64,000 nucleotides of DNA, taken from assembly GCF_946478805.1 (NCBI RefSeq), contig NZ_CAMLDC010000008.1:123510-187509 (forward strand), read 5' to 3'. This document shows, piece after piece, positions 63,042 to 64,000 of the stretch. The position numbers and the translations under genes were made by a program. The notes under the pieces are model-generated. The model did no database searches and had not been told where the DNA came from. It saw only the letters and a program-made list of their open reading frames with translations. Position 1 is the stretch's first letter, and each line of letters starts with the position of its first letter. Source of the DNA: an uncultured Fluviicola sp. GTDB taxonomy: Bacteria; Bacteroidota; Bacteroidia; Flavobacteriales; Crocinitomicaceae.

Positions 63042-63722
63042 ATGGAAGAGTCACGCAAGGTTATACGAAACATTTTAGTTGAAAAAGCTGGATTGAAACA
63101 GGATATTTTCCAGGACACGAAAAACCATTTTGAACGCTTTAAAAAGCATTTACTGGAGGAGATCGGAGCACTTCGCGCTTCGATTGAAGATAGTCGAATT
63201 CGCTTGAATGTAGAGTTTAAAGGGGAATTCCAGATTCAGGTTTACATCGGTAGTGATGTGCTTGTTTTTCAAATGCATACAAATGTATTCAGGCTACCGG
63301 ATGAACACGAGGCATGGCAAACAGATTACCTGAAAGAAGATAAGGCAAGGGGTTATTTCGGGATTATAAACATTTATAATTTCCTGGCCGAATCATACCT
63401 TAAGAATCGTGTAAATGATCTTGGATACCTGATCGGTCGGGTATTCATTAATAAGGATGAACATTTCATGGTTGAAGGGAAGGGGCAGCTAGGTTTCTTA
63501 TTCCGCGACCTGACCAGTTCAATCCTCTCAGACCCGATTCTGACAAACATCATCCACGTGTCATTTTCCTATGCGTTGGAGTTTGATTTACTTACTCCTC
63601 CTTACGAAATCGTGTCAAAAGTGACAGTGTTTCAAATGCACGAGATAGAAGCAAATAGTCAAATGTCTACAGGTAAACGACTGGGTTTCAAATTTGAAGC
63701 AGAGGATAAAGATATTTTTTAG
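63042..63722 (+). CDS. Hypothetical cytoplasmic protein
   Basis: 226 residues. No signal, membrane segment or known motif is seen. The start MEESRKVIRNILVEKAGLKQ is helical, and the middle has alternating strands (VEFKGEFQIQVYIGSDVLVF, then VINKDEHFMVEGKG-like segments). It looks like a conserved single-copy protein, but I cannot name a family. It lies after the inverted repeat and before the tRNA genes. Confidence 0.65.
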   Translation: MEESRKVIRNILVEKAGLKQDIFQDTKNHFERFKKHLLEEIGALRASIEDSRIRLNVEFKGEFQIQVYIGSDVLVFQMHTNVFRLPDEHEAWQTDYLKEDKARGYFGIINIYNFLAESYLKNRVNDLGYLIGRVFINKDEHFMVEGKGQLGFLFRDLTSSILSDPILTNIIHVSFSYALEFDLLTPPYEIVSKVTVFQMHEIEANSQMSTGKRLGFKFEAEDKDIF

Positions 63723-63742
63723 AAAAAAAAGCGCGTCAATGC

Positions 63743-63772
63743 TTGTAAATAGGAAAACTCTAGCTATATTTG
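63743..63772 (+). promoter_or_regulatory. Promoter TTG-N19-TATATTTG of the tRNA-Glu pair
   Basis: TTG at 63743-63745, 19 nt spacer, TATATTTG at 63765-63772; this is a full match to the Bacteroidetes -33/-7 pattern, about 19 nt before the first tRNA. Confidence 0.75.
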
Positions 63773-63791
63773 CACTCCGAAATTAAAAAAC

Positions 63792-63863
63792 GGCCCATTC
63801 GTCTAACGGTTAGGACATGCGGTTTTCATCCGTAAAATAGGAGTTCGATTCTCCTATGGGCTA
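63792..63863 (+). tRNA. tRNA-Glu (anticodon TTC), copy 1
   Basis: 72 nt. The acceptor stem ggcccat pairs with atgggct, the anticodon loop is TTTTCAT with anticodon TTC, and the T arm ends in aggagttcgattctcct. The anticodon stem (TGCGG/CCGTA) contains a G-U pair and differs from copy 2. CCA is not encoded. Confidence 0.93.
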
Positions 63864-63898
63864 CAAAGAAAAGGAATACCGTTTTCTTAAAACAAAAC

Positions 63899-63970
63899 GG
63901 CCCATTCGTCTAGTGGTTAGGACGCCAGGTTTTCATCCTGGTAACAGGAGTTCGATTCTCCTATGGGCTG
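63899..63970 (+). tRNA. tRNA-Glu (anticodon TTC), copy 2
   Basis: 72 nt. Acceptor and T arms equal copy 1. The anticodon stem is fully paired (CCAGG/CCTGG) around TTTTCAT. The discriminator base is g where copy 1 has a. CCA is not encoded. Confidence 0.95.
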
Positions 63971-64000
63971 CAAACTTTAGTTTATAATAAAAGAAAAAGA

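Overview
This window looks like chromosomal DNA of a Bacteroidetes bacterium of the order Flavobacteriales, probably near Fluviicola/Crocinitomicaceae; the genus is an inference from gene content. The signs are: two secreted proteins with type IX secretion (T9SS) C-terminal domains, a SusC-like or outer-membrane-barrel receptor, a DUF3276 PUR-like protein, bTHX, the long Bacteroidetes signal peptidase I, and TAnnTTTG (-7) promoter boxes. The DNA is AT-rich and densely coded. No gene-free stretch exceeds about 230 bp. I see no rRNA, CRISPR array, insertion sequence, integrase or phage gene.

Layout. 1-1.7 kb (minus): a membrane MutS-like protein cut by the window edge, and elbB. 1.9-7.8 kb (plus): a DCC-family protein, then a tight cassette of RPE-CBS fusion, DAHP synthase, KdsC-like phosphatase, saccharopine/alanine dehydrogenase-like protein and an MFS carrier. 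7.8-13 kb: a divergent pair of large T9SS cargo proteins, one type A and one CHU_C (type B). 13-28.3 kb (mostly minus): a TlpA-like protein, an FtsX-type ABC pair, miaA, an MltF-like lytic transglycosylase, AcpH, two GNATs, lipoproteins, an M49 dipeptidyl-peptidase III, a GDSL lipase, DUF1684, a YggS-type PLP protein, DUF1015 and serA. 28.4-37.4 kb (minus): serC, bTHX with a lysine/alanine-rich tail, trmH, an outer-membrane receptor, HU, fmt, MATE and an RlmI-like methyltransferase. 37.5-41.4 kb (plus): an overlapping run of a small hypothetical protein, an orphan ABC ATPase, a YihY membrane protein and a lipoprotein, then an XRE-S24 regulator whose end overlaps convergent recQ. 43-47 kb: a DUF3298-like protein, ilvE and a secreted hypothetical. 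47.3-53.3 kb (minus): the parA-parB-DUF5683-dapB-lepB-wbqC block and DUF3276. 53.3-64 kb: a divergent ferredoxin/acyl-CoA reductase pair, a glucosaminidase-LysM autolysin, a TPR-like protein, an OmpP1/FadL-like porin, a Tyr/Gly-rich lipoprotein, proS, a hypothetical and two tandem tRNA-Glu(TTC) genes.

How it fits together. Most genes are housekeeping: serine synthesis (serC-serA-DUF1015), chromosome partition, tRNA modification, translation initiation, envelope secretion and wall turnover. The less ordinary parts are the RPE-CBS/DAHPS/phosphatase cassette, the ABC ATPase without a permease linked to YihY, the S24 regulator with a plausible self-cleavage site, several genes whose -7 box sits only 4-5 nt from the start codon (leaderless transcripts), and three families of dispersed intergenic inverted repeats.
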